Origin: Cherax quadricarinatus
Lineage: Eukaryota > Arthropoda > Malacostraca > Decapoda > Parastacidae
Direction: 5' to 3'
Assembly: GCF_038502225.1 (NCBI RefSeq)
Contig: NC_091301.1
Span: 16,558,196-16,622,195, forward strand
DNA: 64,000 nt
The notes under the pieces are model-generated. The model ran no database searches, was not told the DNA's origin, and worked only from the letters and a program-made list of their open reading frames with translations. Position 1 is the first letter of the stretch, and each line of letters opens with the position of its first letter. Positions 29,100 through 41,726 of this stretch are shown piece by piece. The position numbers were made by a program, and so were the translations under genes.

Positions 29100-31008
29100 A
29101 GTTGTCTCAATGCATCATTATCGCACTGTCAATGCATCGTCAATGCATCGTCAATGCACCATCAATGCACCATCATTGCACCATCAATGCACCATCATTG
29201 CATCATCAATGCAACATCAATGGACCACCATTGCACCATCAATGCATCATCAATGCACCATCATTGCACCATCAATGCACCATCATTGCACCATCAATGC
29301 ATCATCAATGCACCATCATTGCACCATCAATGCACCATCATTGCACCATCAATGCATCATCAATGCACCATCATTGCACCATCAATGGACCATCATTGCA
29401 CCATCATTGCACCATCATTGTACCATCAATGCACCATGATTGCACCATGATTGCACCATCAATGCACCATCATTGCACCATCAATGCACCATCATTGCAC
29501 CATCAATGCACCATCATTGCACCATCATTGCACCATCAATGCACCATCATTGCACCATCAATGCACCAACAATGCATCATCAATGCACCATCATTGCACC
29601 ATCAATGCACCATCAATGCATCATCAATGCACCATCATTGCACCATCATTGCACCATCAATGCACCATCATTGCACCATCAATGCACCATCATTGCACCA
29701 TCAATGCACCATCATTGCACCATCAATGCACCATCATTGCACCATCAATGCACCATCAATGTACCATCAATGCACCATCATTGCACCATCATTGCACCAT
29801 CAATGCACCATCAATGCATCATCAATGCACCATCATTGCACCATCAATGCACCATCAATGCACCATCATTGCACCATCAATGCACCATCATTGCACCATC
29901 AATGCACCATCATTGCACCATCAATGCACCATCATTGCACCATCAATGCACCATCAATGCACCATTATTGCACCATCATTGCACCATCAATGCACCATCA
30001 ATGCACAATCATTGCACTATCAATGCACCATCATTGCACCATCAATGCACAATCATTGGACCATCAATGCACCATGATTGCACCATCAATGCACCATCAA
30101 TGCACCATCATTGCACCATCATTGTACCATCAATGCACCATCAATGCACCATCATTGCACCATCAATGGACCATCATTGCACCATCAATGCATCATCAAT
30201 GCACCATCATTGCACCATCAATGCACCATCAATGCACCATCATTGCACCATCAATGGACCATCATTGCACCATCAATGCATCATCAATGCACCATCAATG
30301 CACCATCATTGCACCATCAATGCATCATCAATGCACCATCATTGCACCATCAATGGACCATCATTGCACCATCATTGCACCATCATTGTACCATCAATGC
30401 ACCATGATTGCACCATGATTGCACCATCAATGCACCATCATTGCACCATCAATGCACCATCATTGCACCATCAATGCACCATCATTGCACCATCAATGCA
30501 CCATCATTGCACCATCAATGCACCAACAATGCATCATCAATGCACCATCATTGCACCATCAATGCACCATCAATGCATCATCAATGCACCATCATTGCAC
30601 CATCAATGCACCATCATTGCACCATCAATGCACCATCATTGCACCATCAATGCACCATCATTGCACCATCAATGCACCATCATTGCACCATCAATGCACC
30701 ATCATTGCACCATCAATGCACCATCAATGCACCATCAATGCACCATCATTGTACCATCAATGCACCATCATTGCACCATCATTGCACCATCAATGCACCA
30801 TCAATGCATCATCAATGCACCATCATTGCACCATCAATGCACCATCAATGCACCATCATTGCACCATCAATGCACCATCATTGCACCATCAATGCACCAT
30901 CATTGCACCATCAATGCACCATCATTGCACCATCAATGCACCATCAATGCACCATTATTGCACCATCATTGCACCATCAATGCACCATCAATGCACAATC
31001 ATTGCACT
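29100..31008. repeat. 11 bp minisatellite array, left block (about 1.9 kb)
   Basis: Units are mainly CACCATCAATG and CACCATCATTG. Rare variants recur at long spacing: GCACCATGAT at 29431 and 30399 (968 bp), CACCAACAAT at 29564 and 30521 (957 bp), ATGCACAATC at 30001 and 30991 (990 bp). All are multiples of 11, so the array is built from about 88-unit higher-order repeats that differ by single-unit gains and losses. No frame contains a stop, which yields spurious open frames of up to 523 codons. Confidence 0.95.
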
Positions 31009-32015
31009 TGAAGTCACCTTCACTTCATCACCCTACACAAGAAGCATCCGTCTCTCAACGAGTTATCCTGATGTCGTGTCTGCACGTTTGAGCATCCTGA
31101 CACAGGTACAAGCAGGATCCAGCCGAAATTTATCGAAATTCTCCGAGAAATGTGAGTGGCGTCACAGTGACCCCACGCTACAGCGTCCCAGTGACCCCAC
31201 GCTGTTTCTCAAGTCACGTGTTCAGCGTCACTTGTATGTTGCTGTTGTTGTTCAGCTCAGCACAGCTGTTTCAGCAAGCCAGAGGTGAGTTTTGTGGTGA
31301 TTTCTGCGTCCAGTGTGAGCTTCTCCACGTGTTTGTGGGTGGGGGAGGAGAGGAGAGGAAGTGGCTGTTCCTCACCTTGCCCATGCCCGCCCTGCCATAC
31401 ACACGCACGCTCCTCGCCGCTAGCCTACCATACACCACTCACCACTGCCCACTCCCTCTGCTGTGTTTTCTGCTGTTTTTCGTATGAATTCATTGCCAGT
31501 GCTGTGTATCCGAGTGCCCGAGGCCACTCGAAGCTGCGTGGATCAGCATCCCACGTAGATCACAACACCACGTGGATCGACACCACGTTGGGTGTGGCCG
31601 ATGTCACGTAGACCTACAAAGCCACGTGAGTTACCAGATATCCCAGGCCTCATGCTGTGGTCTGCTGCCCGCATCCCACCGCTGCCACCACTGTTATTGC
31701 TGTTCTTACTGTTGAACAGCGGTTTAGTGCCGATGAAGGTAGCGTAGGTAGCAATGATACGGCCGTGGACTAGATTGGCTTTAATCGGGTAGGAGTGAGT
31801 ACACAACGGGCAGTGTGAGGAAGTGACCGCAAGCCAGTCCGTGGAGGGGGAGTACCTGTGTACCTCAAGTCGGTCGAAGCGGGAGTGAGAGAGGGTGGAC
31901 TGTGTGTCCCACCGACCTAGGTAGGCCTACAGAGGGCAGCACTGAATGCCGCGAAATATGAACTAGTCAGAGCAGACGGCTAGGCTGTGTGCTCTGCCAG
32001 TACAGGCTGTCTACA
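31009..32015. mobile_element. Probable solo LTR, 1,007 bp, inserted in the minisatellite
   Basis: A unique, less AT-rich block that begins TGAAGTCACC and ends GTCTACA, so it has the TG...CA ends of an LTR. CACT is duplicated at 31005-31008 and 32016-32019. The uninterrupted higher-order repeat copy at 30001-30040 supplies the empty site (ATTGCACTATCAATG), which matches the joined flanks exactly. The 4 bp duplication suits a Ty3/Gypsy- or BEL-type integrase. No gene and no second LTR is visible. Strand cannot be told; a non-LTR origin is possible but would not explain the TG/CA ends. Confidence 0.72.
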
Positions 32016-32199
32016 CACTATCAATGCACCATCATTGCACCATCAATGCACAATCATTGGACCATCAATGCACCATGATTGCACCATCAATGCACCATCA
32101 ATGCACCATCATTGCACCATCATTGTACCATCAATGCACCATGATTGCACCATCATTGCACCATCATTGCACCATCATTGTACCATCAATGCACCATCG
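32016..32199. repeat. 11 bp minisatellite array, right block
   Basis: Continues the same array after the insertion. Its first 100 bp equal 30016-30120, variants included (ACAATCATTGGACC, ACCATGATTG). Confidence 0.93.
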
Positions 32200-33813
<1,614 letters not shown>

Positions 33814-33830
33814 ATATATATATATATATA

Positions 33831-33884
<54 letters not shown>

Positions 33885-33885
33885 T
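33814..33885. repeat. (TA)n spacer between inverted MITE copies
   Basis: Short TA tract at the centre of a 0.8 kb inverted repeat. Confidence 0.9.
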
Positions 33886-34242
33886 GTCGTGCCGAATAGG
33901 TAAAACTTGCGATTTTGGCTTAAATAGCAACGCTCTTCTTGCCAAATATGGCAAGCAAAAATTTATATATATTCAAGAATGTCGCAAAAAAAAATCCTTC
34001 TGTTTATTATTATATTATTGTAACCTTATCTATACTATATTTAGTTGGATTAGGCTAAATTAAATTGCGCTTATTATATTAAGGTTAGGTTAGTTTCCTA
34101 AGGTTCTTTTGGTACAAAATTATTAATTTTACATTAACATAAATGGAAAAAATATACCTTTAAACGTACAAGAGAAAACTTTAGAAAGACTTAATTTTAA
34201 ATGAGTTCTTGCTAATTGACCAATTTTTACCTATTCGGCACG
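33886..34242 (-). mobile_element. AT-rich MITE with GTCGTGCC ends, copy 2 (inverted)
   Basis: Starts GTCGTGCCGAATAGG and ends CTATTCGGCACG; the interior is the reverse complement of copy 1. Confidence 0.82.
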
Positions 34243-34272
34243 AATAGGTATTTCCTTTTTCTCTCTCTTTCT

Positions 34273-34840
<568 letters not shown>

Positions 34841-35021
34841 ATGAAGTGTTTATTAAGTGATAGTGAGAAGGCAACACTTCCAGCTCGTCGGCCACTGCCT
34901 ACCCTCACTACCCACCCCGCAATAAACACCCCCACCCAGGATACTCCACCCCACCCACGATACCACCACCCACTCTCTTTCTCCTGTGAACTTCATTACA
35001 AACCTACAAGCCTCCTCTGGG

Positions 35022-36425
35022 ATGACTCCACATCGCAAAATAGCAAGAATATCTGCGCTATCTGGCTATTGTCCCAGTAGTTACTGCAGTGTTTGTGGAT
35101 ATACCACAAGGGACAAAATTCTTCCTAGATGTAAGGAACCTACTTGTTCCAACTACTGCCACACAGATTGCATTCCAGAAGAAGAATTTTGTTGCAGCCA
35201 GGTTGAAAATTTCAGAAAATTGAAGGATATCCATAATCCTGTGGTGTATGCGGATACAAGCCTGGAGCTACAGGAGGAAGGTTCAAAAGTCCTACCTCAG
35301 GGACTTCTGTCCAAAGATCAAGACTACCCTCTTGGGCTGTGTTGTAAAGTTGCAGCTAAGATGATCCATCACAGGGAAGCTCTTCATGAGCTCCTCAAAT
35401 CATTAGATAACCTTCAAGCTATTGTAGAAGGCCAGTGCAAGCCTACATCAAGTGACGTAAGCTGCTCAGCTGATGGTGAAACTATTGACAAAGACTGGAA
35501 GTCTCACACTGAGCTTAACTCAGGGGTAAATAACTGGTGGAATTCTGTCATCGCTAAGGTCCCACAGACTGACAGAGTTCAAAACACTACCTTTGGGAAT
35601 TTGTTCCCTCTGACCACCACAGAGGGAACAAATCCTCTTCCCAGCAACGAAGGAAGCCTTGGATCTGTTAATTCTCCTACACCTGACATCTCTGCTTCAG
35701 CCACTGCTAGTCCACTTGACAGTGCACATACCATCTCTGATCCTACACCTGTCAGCACACCTGCCGACACTATTCCAGAATCTGGCAGCAGTGCTTCATC
35801 AGCAAGTTCTGAGCCAGGAGTTTCTCCACCAGAGATTGGTGCAGTTAATAATCAGGGAACTATCACTTCACCTGATCACCTACTGCGCCAAAGTACTAAC
35901 AGCAGGGACACATCTGTCAGAACTGGTAGAGGACGGGGCAGAGGACGTGGAAGAGGAAGACATCTACAGCCGTCTCACCCTCCACTAACACAGTTCCAGC
36001 GGCAGAACCTGAGGACAAATCTGCAAAACACAGGAGGTGCAACAAATCATAGTTCACCCTCCCAGGCACCTAGACTGTGCTCTCGCTGTCACCGGAAGGG
36101 GCACACCGCCAACAACTGCCTGCGAGATACCAGGTGCAATTACTGCTACAAGAAAGGACATCAGGAGGACCAGTGTCGGAAGAAAAAGGAACTTGACAGA
36201 CAGGACCACCTGTTTAGAGACCTGTTCTCAGAACAAACCAGCAGGATCTCTGAATTGGTGAACACTCTCACACGTCACCCACTCAGCTACTCCTATCTCA
36301 GCCCAGCAGGTGGTATTGCGCCTTATACAAGACCACAGACCTACATCCCTGCAGCTGCCTCTGTACCCTACCTCTCTCAAGGGCAGGCTCCTTACATGCC
36401 CTACACACCCATCACCTCAAGCTGA
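35022..36425 (+). CDS. LINE ORF1 protein with PHD-like finger, RG repeat and two CCHC zinc knuckles
   Basis: 467 residues from the ATG at 35022; the frame is open further upstream only from a GTG. Residues ~18-55 hold a Cys/His-rich PHD-like finger (C-S-V-C, C-K-E-P-T-C, C-H-T-D-C, F-C-C). A Ser/Pro/Thr-rich linker follows. Residues ~301-315 are an alternating R-G tract, a common RNA-binding element. Two canonical zinc knuckles sit at 353-366 and 372-385 (C-x2-C-x4-H-x4-C), as in nucleic-acid chaperone ORF1 proteins. The C-terminus is rich in Tyr and Pro. The role inferred from the family is RNP assembly and chaperoning of the LINE RNA. The frame is intact, unlike ORF2. Confidence 0.85.
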   Translation: MTPHRKIARISALSGYCPSSYCSVCGYTTRDKILPRCKEPTCSNYCHTDCIPEEEFCCSQVENFRKLKDIHNPVVYADTSLELQEEGSKVLPQGLLSKDQDYPLGLCCKVAAKMIHHREALHELLKSLDNLQAIVEGQCKPTSSDVSCSADGETIDKDWKSHTELNSGVNNWWNSVIAKVPQTDRVQNTTFGNLFPLTTTEGTNPLPSNEGSLGSVNSPTPDISASATASPLDSAHTISDPTPVSTPADTIPESGSSASSASSEPGVSPPEIGAVNNQGTITSPDHLLRQSTNSRDTSVRTGRGRGRGRGRGRHLQPSHPPLTQFQRQNLRTNLQNTGGATNHSSPSQAPRLCSRCHRKGHTANNCLRDTRCNYCYKKGHQEDQCRKKKELDRQDHLFRDLFSEQTSRISELVNTLTRHPLSYSYLSPAGGIAPYTRPQTYIPAAASVPYLSQGQAPYMPYTPITSS

Positions 36426-36432
36426 CCACATC

Positions 36433-39253
36433 ATGAGGAGCCAGTCTATCAGCATCCTGTCGGCCAACTTTAGAGGTTTCATTACTAATGTTGGAGAGCT
36501 CACACATAGTTTTGTGAACACTCGACGTCCCGACATGATAGCTGTTGTTGAAACATTTTTGGATGACAGGACTCCAGAAAATTTTGCAAGAATTGCTGGC
36601 TACACCTCATGGACGAGAAGAGACAGGCAAGGGCAAGGAGGAGGTGTTGCTGTGTGCTTCTCTAAAAGTGTTCATGCCCAGCACATTGATGTTGCCACCC
36701 CTACACATCTTGAAATGATGTTCTTCAAGCTCTGTATAAACACTAGTACTTCTGTACTAGCATGTGCAATGTACAGACCTCAGTGGCAACATGCAGACCC
36801 CATCAACTTCCTAATGGAAAATATTGACTCCCTTCTGCTACAACACAACTGTCAACATATCATAATTGTTGGTGACCTCAACCAACACCTTATACAGAGG
36901 GACTTTGATGACCTTCTTGCAGTATTTGATATGAGAAACTTTGTTGATTTCCCTACTCACATCTCTGGCTCCTCCCTTGACCCAGTAGTGAGTGATCTGG
37001 CAGAACGCATAGCCACTTGTCAACCCCTCGACTACGTTGGATCGTCTGACCACAAGGCTGTTTTTACGACACTTAAGATCCCAACAGAACGAGGTGAGGA
37101 GTCCACACGCACAACCTGGCTATGGGAAAGAGGTAATTGGCCAGCCCTTTGCTCTGAGCTCGCCACCACCGATTGGAATGCTCTTCTCCAAGGGGATGTT
37201 GACAACCAAGTGAAAGCCTTCACTGGACACATCCTTAATCTACAACAAGAACACATTCATCACCGGCAATATGTGACGAAGCCTACAGATCAGCCTTGGT
37301 TTGGCTTTCGTTGTAGAGAGGCTGCTACTACTAAGTACAAAGCATGGCGAAGGTATAAGAGACATCCTACCACCTATAACAGGAGCTTGCACAGGCAAGC
37401 CTGTAGGCATATGGGTGACGTTCAAAAGTGGGTCATTGCTAAATGGAAGGTGGACACTAAAAGAAAGCTAGCATCAGGTAGGGTAAGCTCCAAAACCTGG
37501 TGGTCCCTGGTCAAAGACAGACAAGGTTATCTGCCTGATGAACTCATTCCACCTCTAAATCGACAGGATGGGACCACCTTTACTAGTAGTCAAGAGAAGG
37601 CGGACCTCTTTGCTGAACACTTTGCTACCAAAATGCAAGTTCCTGATCCAGCAAGAGACCCTCCTTGGCTAGCTGCAAGAACTGTCAAAACTGTTAGTGG
37701 TGACAATAAGGCAGGAGGAGGTGCATTTCCTTCTTAAATCGCTTGACCAAGAAAAGGCTGTGGACCCAGACAAGTTGAGCCCAAGATTGCTGAGAAGATG
37801 TGCAGACCAGCTAGTAGCACCTCTAACTCGCATCTTTCAGCACTGCCTAGTACAGTGTAAATGGCCCTCTTTGTGGAAAGAGGCAAAAGTAGTCCCTGTT
37901 CACAAAAAGAAGAGCAGAGCAGAAATCATCAACTACAGACCAGTGTCACTCCTGTCAATCACTGGTAAGATCCTTGAGACAACAATCTCAAGACAAATGA
38001 CAGAGTTTTTTGACTACCACTCACTACTTTGTGATCGTCAATATGGCTTCAGGAAAGGTTACTCTGCTGTTGATCTGTTGTTAAACCTCTCCACTAAGTG
38101 GCACCAGTCACTGGATGAATCCAAAGTCAGCTGTGTGGTAGTACTGGACATTGCTGGCGCTTTCGACCGGGTGTGGCACCAGGGCCTCTTAGCAACACTT
38201 CAAGCACTGAGAATTGCAGGCTCTACACTATGTCTCCTCAGTGATTACCTTCATGGTAGATCTCTAAGTGTAGTTCTCAATGGAACGGAATCAGCAAGAC
38301 ATCCTATTGGGGCAAGTGTTTCACAAGGAAGCGTGCTGGAATCATTGTTATAGAATGTCTACTTCAACGACCTTCTTCATCTCATCCCAGAATCACATGC
38401 ATATGTAGAAGACTGTACACTGACATTCACTTATCCAAGAGAAGAAATGCCAGCTGTTCTAAGCTACACCAATCACCAGCTAAGAGCTATACCAGCTTGG
38501 GGAAATAGATGGAAAGTAACATTTGCACCTGAGAAAACGCAAATGATGATCGTCTCTAGGCACCATGATGGTAATGCTGGTGCAGTAGTAAGGATGAATG
38601 GGAGGGTGTTGGCACCTGGAGAAGAAGTTGATATCCTTGGGGTGAAATTTGACTCCAAACTAACCATGAAGAACCATGTTGTAAATCTTGCAAACAAGAC
38701 AGCCAGGAAGCTTACAGCACTTCACCGTATCTCGCATCTGCTTGACAGTAGGGGTTGCAAGATTCTGTATGAGGCACAAGTACGCTCACACCTTGAATAT
38801 GCTCCACTTTCTTGGTTTGCCTGCCCCCCCCCCTCTCATCTGCGACTGCTTGACAGAGCAGAGAACAGAGCAAGACGTCTCATCTCTCGCCTGGACCCAT
38901 CCTGGATAGATCTGGCATTTCAGCAGAGCCTTCAACACAGGAGGGATGTGGGTGGCCTTACTGTTATGTACAAGGCCAATATTGTCAAAGTGCCACACTT
39001 GGATCCACTTCGAGGACATTGTGAAACAAGCTTTTATGCCACAAGACGGGCAGAAAGCAGCAACTTCACTCTGGCTGTACCCTTCTCCAGAACATCACTC
39101 CATCTGAGATCATATACACCAAGGATGACTCGAGTATGGAACACATTTGCACAGCATAATGATGTCAACGAGATAAAGTCAGTTGATCAAATGAAAATGC
39201 TGGCCCACAGATGGCTCCAACTTCATCCTGTTCCATTCTTGTATGTCTCATAA
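36433..39253 (+). pseudogene. LINE ORF2 endonuclease-reverse transcriptase, frameshift, stop and mutated motif C
   Basis: The ATG is 7 bp after the ORF1 stop, a spacing that would allow termination-reinitiation. The AP-type endonuclease covers about 36433-37080 (A-N-F-R-G, V-E-T-F, V-G-D-L-N, S-S-D-H-K). The frame shifts between about 37697 and 37737, after which RT continues to a TAG at 38351-38353 and then on to 39253 in the same frame. Motif A is intact (L-D-I-A-G-A-F-D), but motif C reads Y-V-E-D instead of Y-A-D-D (near 38400), replacing a metal-binding Asp by Glu. This copy is therefore inactive at three independent sites. Confidence 0.85.
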
Positions 39254-39380
39254 CAATAAAAATGCTTTCAAATGAGCTGATGTAGGTAACAGCTCTTAGC
39301 TTGCCAATAAAGTTAGGAATCCTTAACCTGTAAATAGCTTGTCAATAAAGCTAGGGATCCTTAACCTTGTCAAACCCTGT

Positions 39381-39513
<133 letters not shown>

Positions 39514-39834
39514 TTGGGTTGCAGCGTCTTGTCTCCAGGTGTTGATGACATCTTACAGTTGGTTAACCTCTCAAGAAAATGAAGGTGTTCAGGCGCCCTG
39601 AAGAGTGTGTGTGAGGTGCGTTAAGAAATACTTCAGTGTAATTTATCAGTAAGAAGAAGTGACAGTCATGTGATTGTATAAAATATGTTAAGGTGAGAGG
39701 TGTTAGTGGCAATGGTGTTAGAGTGGAAGGTCCTAGGATAACACGTGTTAGTGTGAATGGTGTCAGGGTGAAAGGTGTCAGGGCGAAAGGTGTTTGTGTG
39801 AAAGGTGTTAGGACTAAATGTGTTAAAGCTGTTA
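39514..39834. other. Intergenic with an 18 bp degenerate tandem repeat
   Basis: From about 39695 to 39830 imperfect 18 bp units (GGTGTCAGGGTGAAAGGT type) repeat seven to eight times. They translate as G-V-R-V-K-G but show no other sign of coding. Confidence 0.6.
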
Positions 39835-40360
39835 CTGTATTTACCCAGTTGTATTCACATATTTGTATCTCTGGGGTTTGAATTCTTGCTGACGCTTCTC
39901 GCCTTTAAACTTGAGTCATCTGGTGTAGTTTACCCTCCGCCCTCCTGCAGCCTCTGTCATTCCTTGTTGTGAATCTTTGTAATGAGATGGTCTCCAGTCC
40001 ATTTCTTCCCGGTGCATTCCGCTGGGGCCACTAACTCCGAAGACATTACTGTTAATCCTAATGTTCCTCTGTTTTTGTGTTTTTACAATTTTCAGCTTTT
40101 ACAGTTTTGTTTCCTCATTTTCTCTGAGTATCTTGTAAGTCGCGATCATGTCTCCTCTCACTCTTTGGCCTTCATATTCTATCCCTCGTGGTTCAGGGAT
40201 AAGTTTTGTAGCAAGTCTTTAAGATTATCAAACTTTCGCTTTATACGTCATGTGACGAGAATTATTTTGGTGACTCCGACCTTCAGTTGGGGCTCTGACT
40301 TATGTCTCTCTTGTAAACTGACTGTCTCCTTGTTCACATTCCTGAAGGATGCTTCTCTCT
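39835..40360 (-). mobile_element. Old CR1-like LINE relic
   Basis: Segments resemble the antisense 3' part of the CR1-like element at 41642-45647, such as GTATCTTGTAAGTCGCGATCATGTCTCC against GTATTTTGTAAGTCGTTATCATGTCC at 41968. Heavily decayed. Confidence 0.5.
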
Positions 40361-40911
40361 GACTTGACCCTGTACCCTCATGTACGCCTCTGTGCTCATG
40401 TGCTCCATGAATTATTTACGCCCTAGTACTCGCGTGCTCCCATGCACGCCATTATACTCTAATATTTTTGTGATCCCATGTACTCTTATACTTCACTACA
40501 CACTCAATGTACTCATTGTAAGTCCATGTGTTTTCATGTCTTCCCATGAATTATCATTAATTCTCATCACTCTCATCTACATTCATCAACTTCATGTACT
40601 TCCATGGAACTTTATATGCTCTCATGCACTCCCATATGTGCTCGGGAACTCCCATGTACTCTGATGCACTCGCTTGCCCTCCCCGACACCCAGGAAACCT
40701 CACCTGCTCTGGCCTTCACCTAGATGTTTACGAAGTAGAGCACCAACCACCTGATCAACCAGAGTGACTCACCTGTGTTGTATCATAGGCAACTGATGGC
40801 GGTGGAAGCGTCAGTGGTAGTGGTGGTTAGTGCTGGTAGCAGTGGCGATAATGGTGGTGATTGGTGATGGTGATGGTAGAGGTGGTGATTGTGGTGATGA
40901 TACCTGGAAAG
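40361..40911. other. Intergenic, degenerate low-complexity repeats
   Basis: 40375-40680 is built from loose 12-14 bp CTCCCATGTACT-like units; 40800-40905 is rich in GGTGRT triplets. No gene seen. Confidence 0.5.
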
Positions 40912-41022
40912 GGTTTCGCGGGGGGGGTGGTGAACGCCCCCGCGGCCCAGTCTGTGACCAGACCTCGCGGTGAATCAGGGCCTGATCAACCAGGCTGTTA
41001 CTGTTGGCCGCAGTTATAATAA
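40912..41022 (-). mobile_element. CR1-like LINE 3' tail fragment
   Basis: Reverse complement resembles 54870-54945 (AACAGCCTGGTTGATCAGGC, then GCCGCGGGGGCG). Only the tail is present. Confidence 0.55.
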
Positions 41023-41528
41023 GTGTGCTAGTGGGTAATGATAGTCGTAAAACTATAACACCACCCTTTACATTTACGACAGGATTGATCTGGCTACGCT
41101 GCTCCACAGCTGAGTACAGGTGGCGGCTGTGGCAACAGTGACTCTCGTGTTCGCTGGTAATTTTTTCCTGGCTACACTGCAATTCTGGCGACAATCGCGA
41201 TTCTTAATTATACGCTGTTACACACCGTAATCTGTGATATATTATGTCATATTCAATTATTTTGTCTAGTGTTACAATGTACTGTATCGGTGCATTATAT
41301 GTGACATAATACACTATGCTGTGATGTATTAGTCTGTGGAATATTAAAATATTATAGCATTTAATAATTATAGGTATCATTTTCAGTCAATATAATCGTC
41401 AGTGCGCATTAAAACAGATGATCTACGGAAAGTAATTATTGATAATTCCAAAAGAAATTACCTTATAATTAATATAATTAATATTAGTAACATATCATAG
41501 AGATCTGTAATTACAGTTATAGATACTG

Positions 41529-41530
<2 letters not shown>
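41023..41530. other. Intergenic, no gene seen
   Basis: AT-rich unique sequence before the (TG)n tract. Confidence 0.4.
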
Positions 41531-41579
<49 letters not shown>

Positions 41580-41585
41580 TGTGTG

Positions 41586-41641
<56 letters not shown>
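41531..41641. repeat. (TG)n microsatellite at the 3' end of a CR1-like LINE
   Basis: TG run with two short interruptions; the element tail (minus strand) runs directly into it as (CA)n. Confidence 0.93.
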
Positions 41642-41646
<5 letters not shown>

Positions 41647-41726
41647 ACTCACCAAGTTGTTCTCACCTAGTTGAGGTTGCAGGGGTCGAGTCCAAGCTCC
41701 TGGCCCCTCCTCTTCACTGGTCGCTA

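Noticed and set aside
29102..31288. Long open frames (up to 523 codons, His/Cys/Ile-rich) in the 11 bp array
   Set aside because: The repeat has no stop in any plus frame, so all three are open by construction; the peptides are translations of the minisatellite and lack codon structure or any domain.
31152..31611. Open frames of 108-111 codons within the 31009-32015 block
   Set aside because: No gag, protease or other recognisable motif; short chance frames in a less AT-rich LTR-like block.
34070..34100. TTAGGTTAG words suggesting arthropod telomeric repeat
   Set aside because: Only one or two units and they belong to the MITE interior (AAGGTTAGGTTAGTTT), repeated in every copy.
39693..39881. 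62-codon frame with G-V-R-V-K-G repeats
   Set aside because: It follows a degenerate 18 bp tandem repeat; no splice or start context and no homology recognised.
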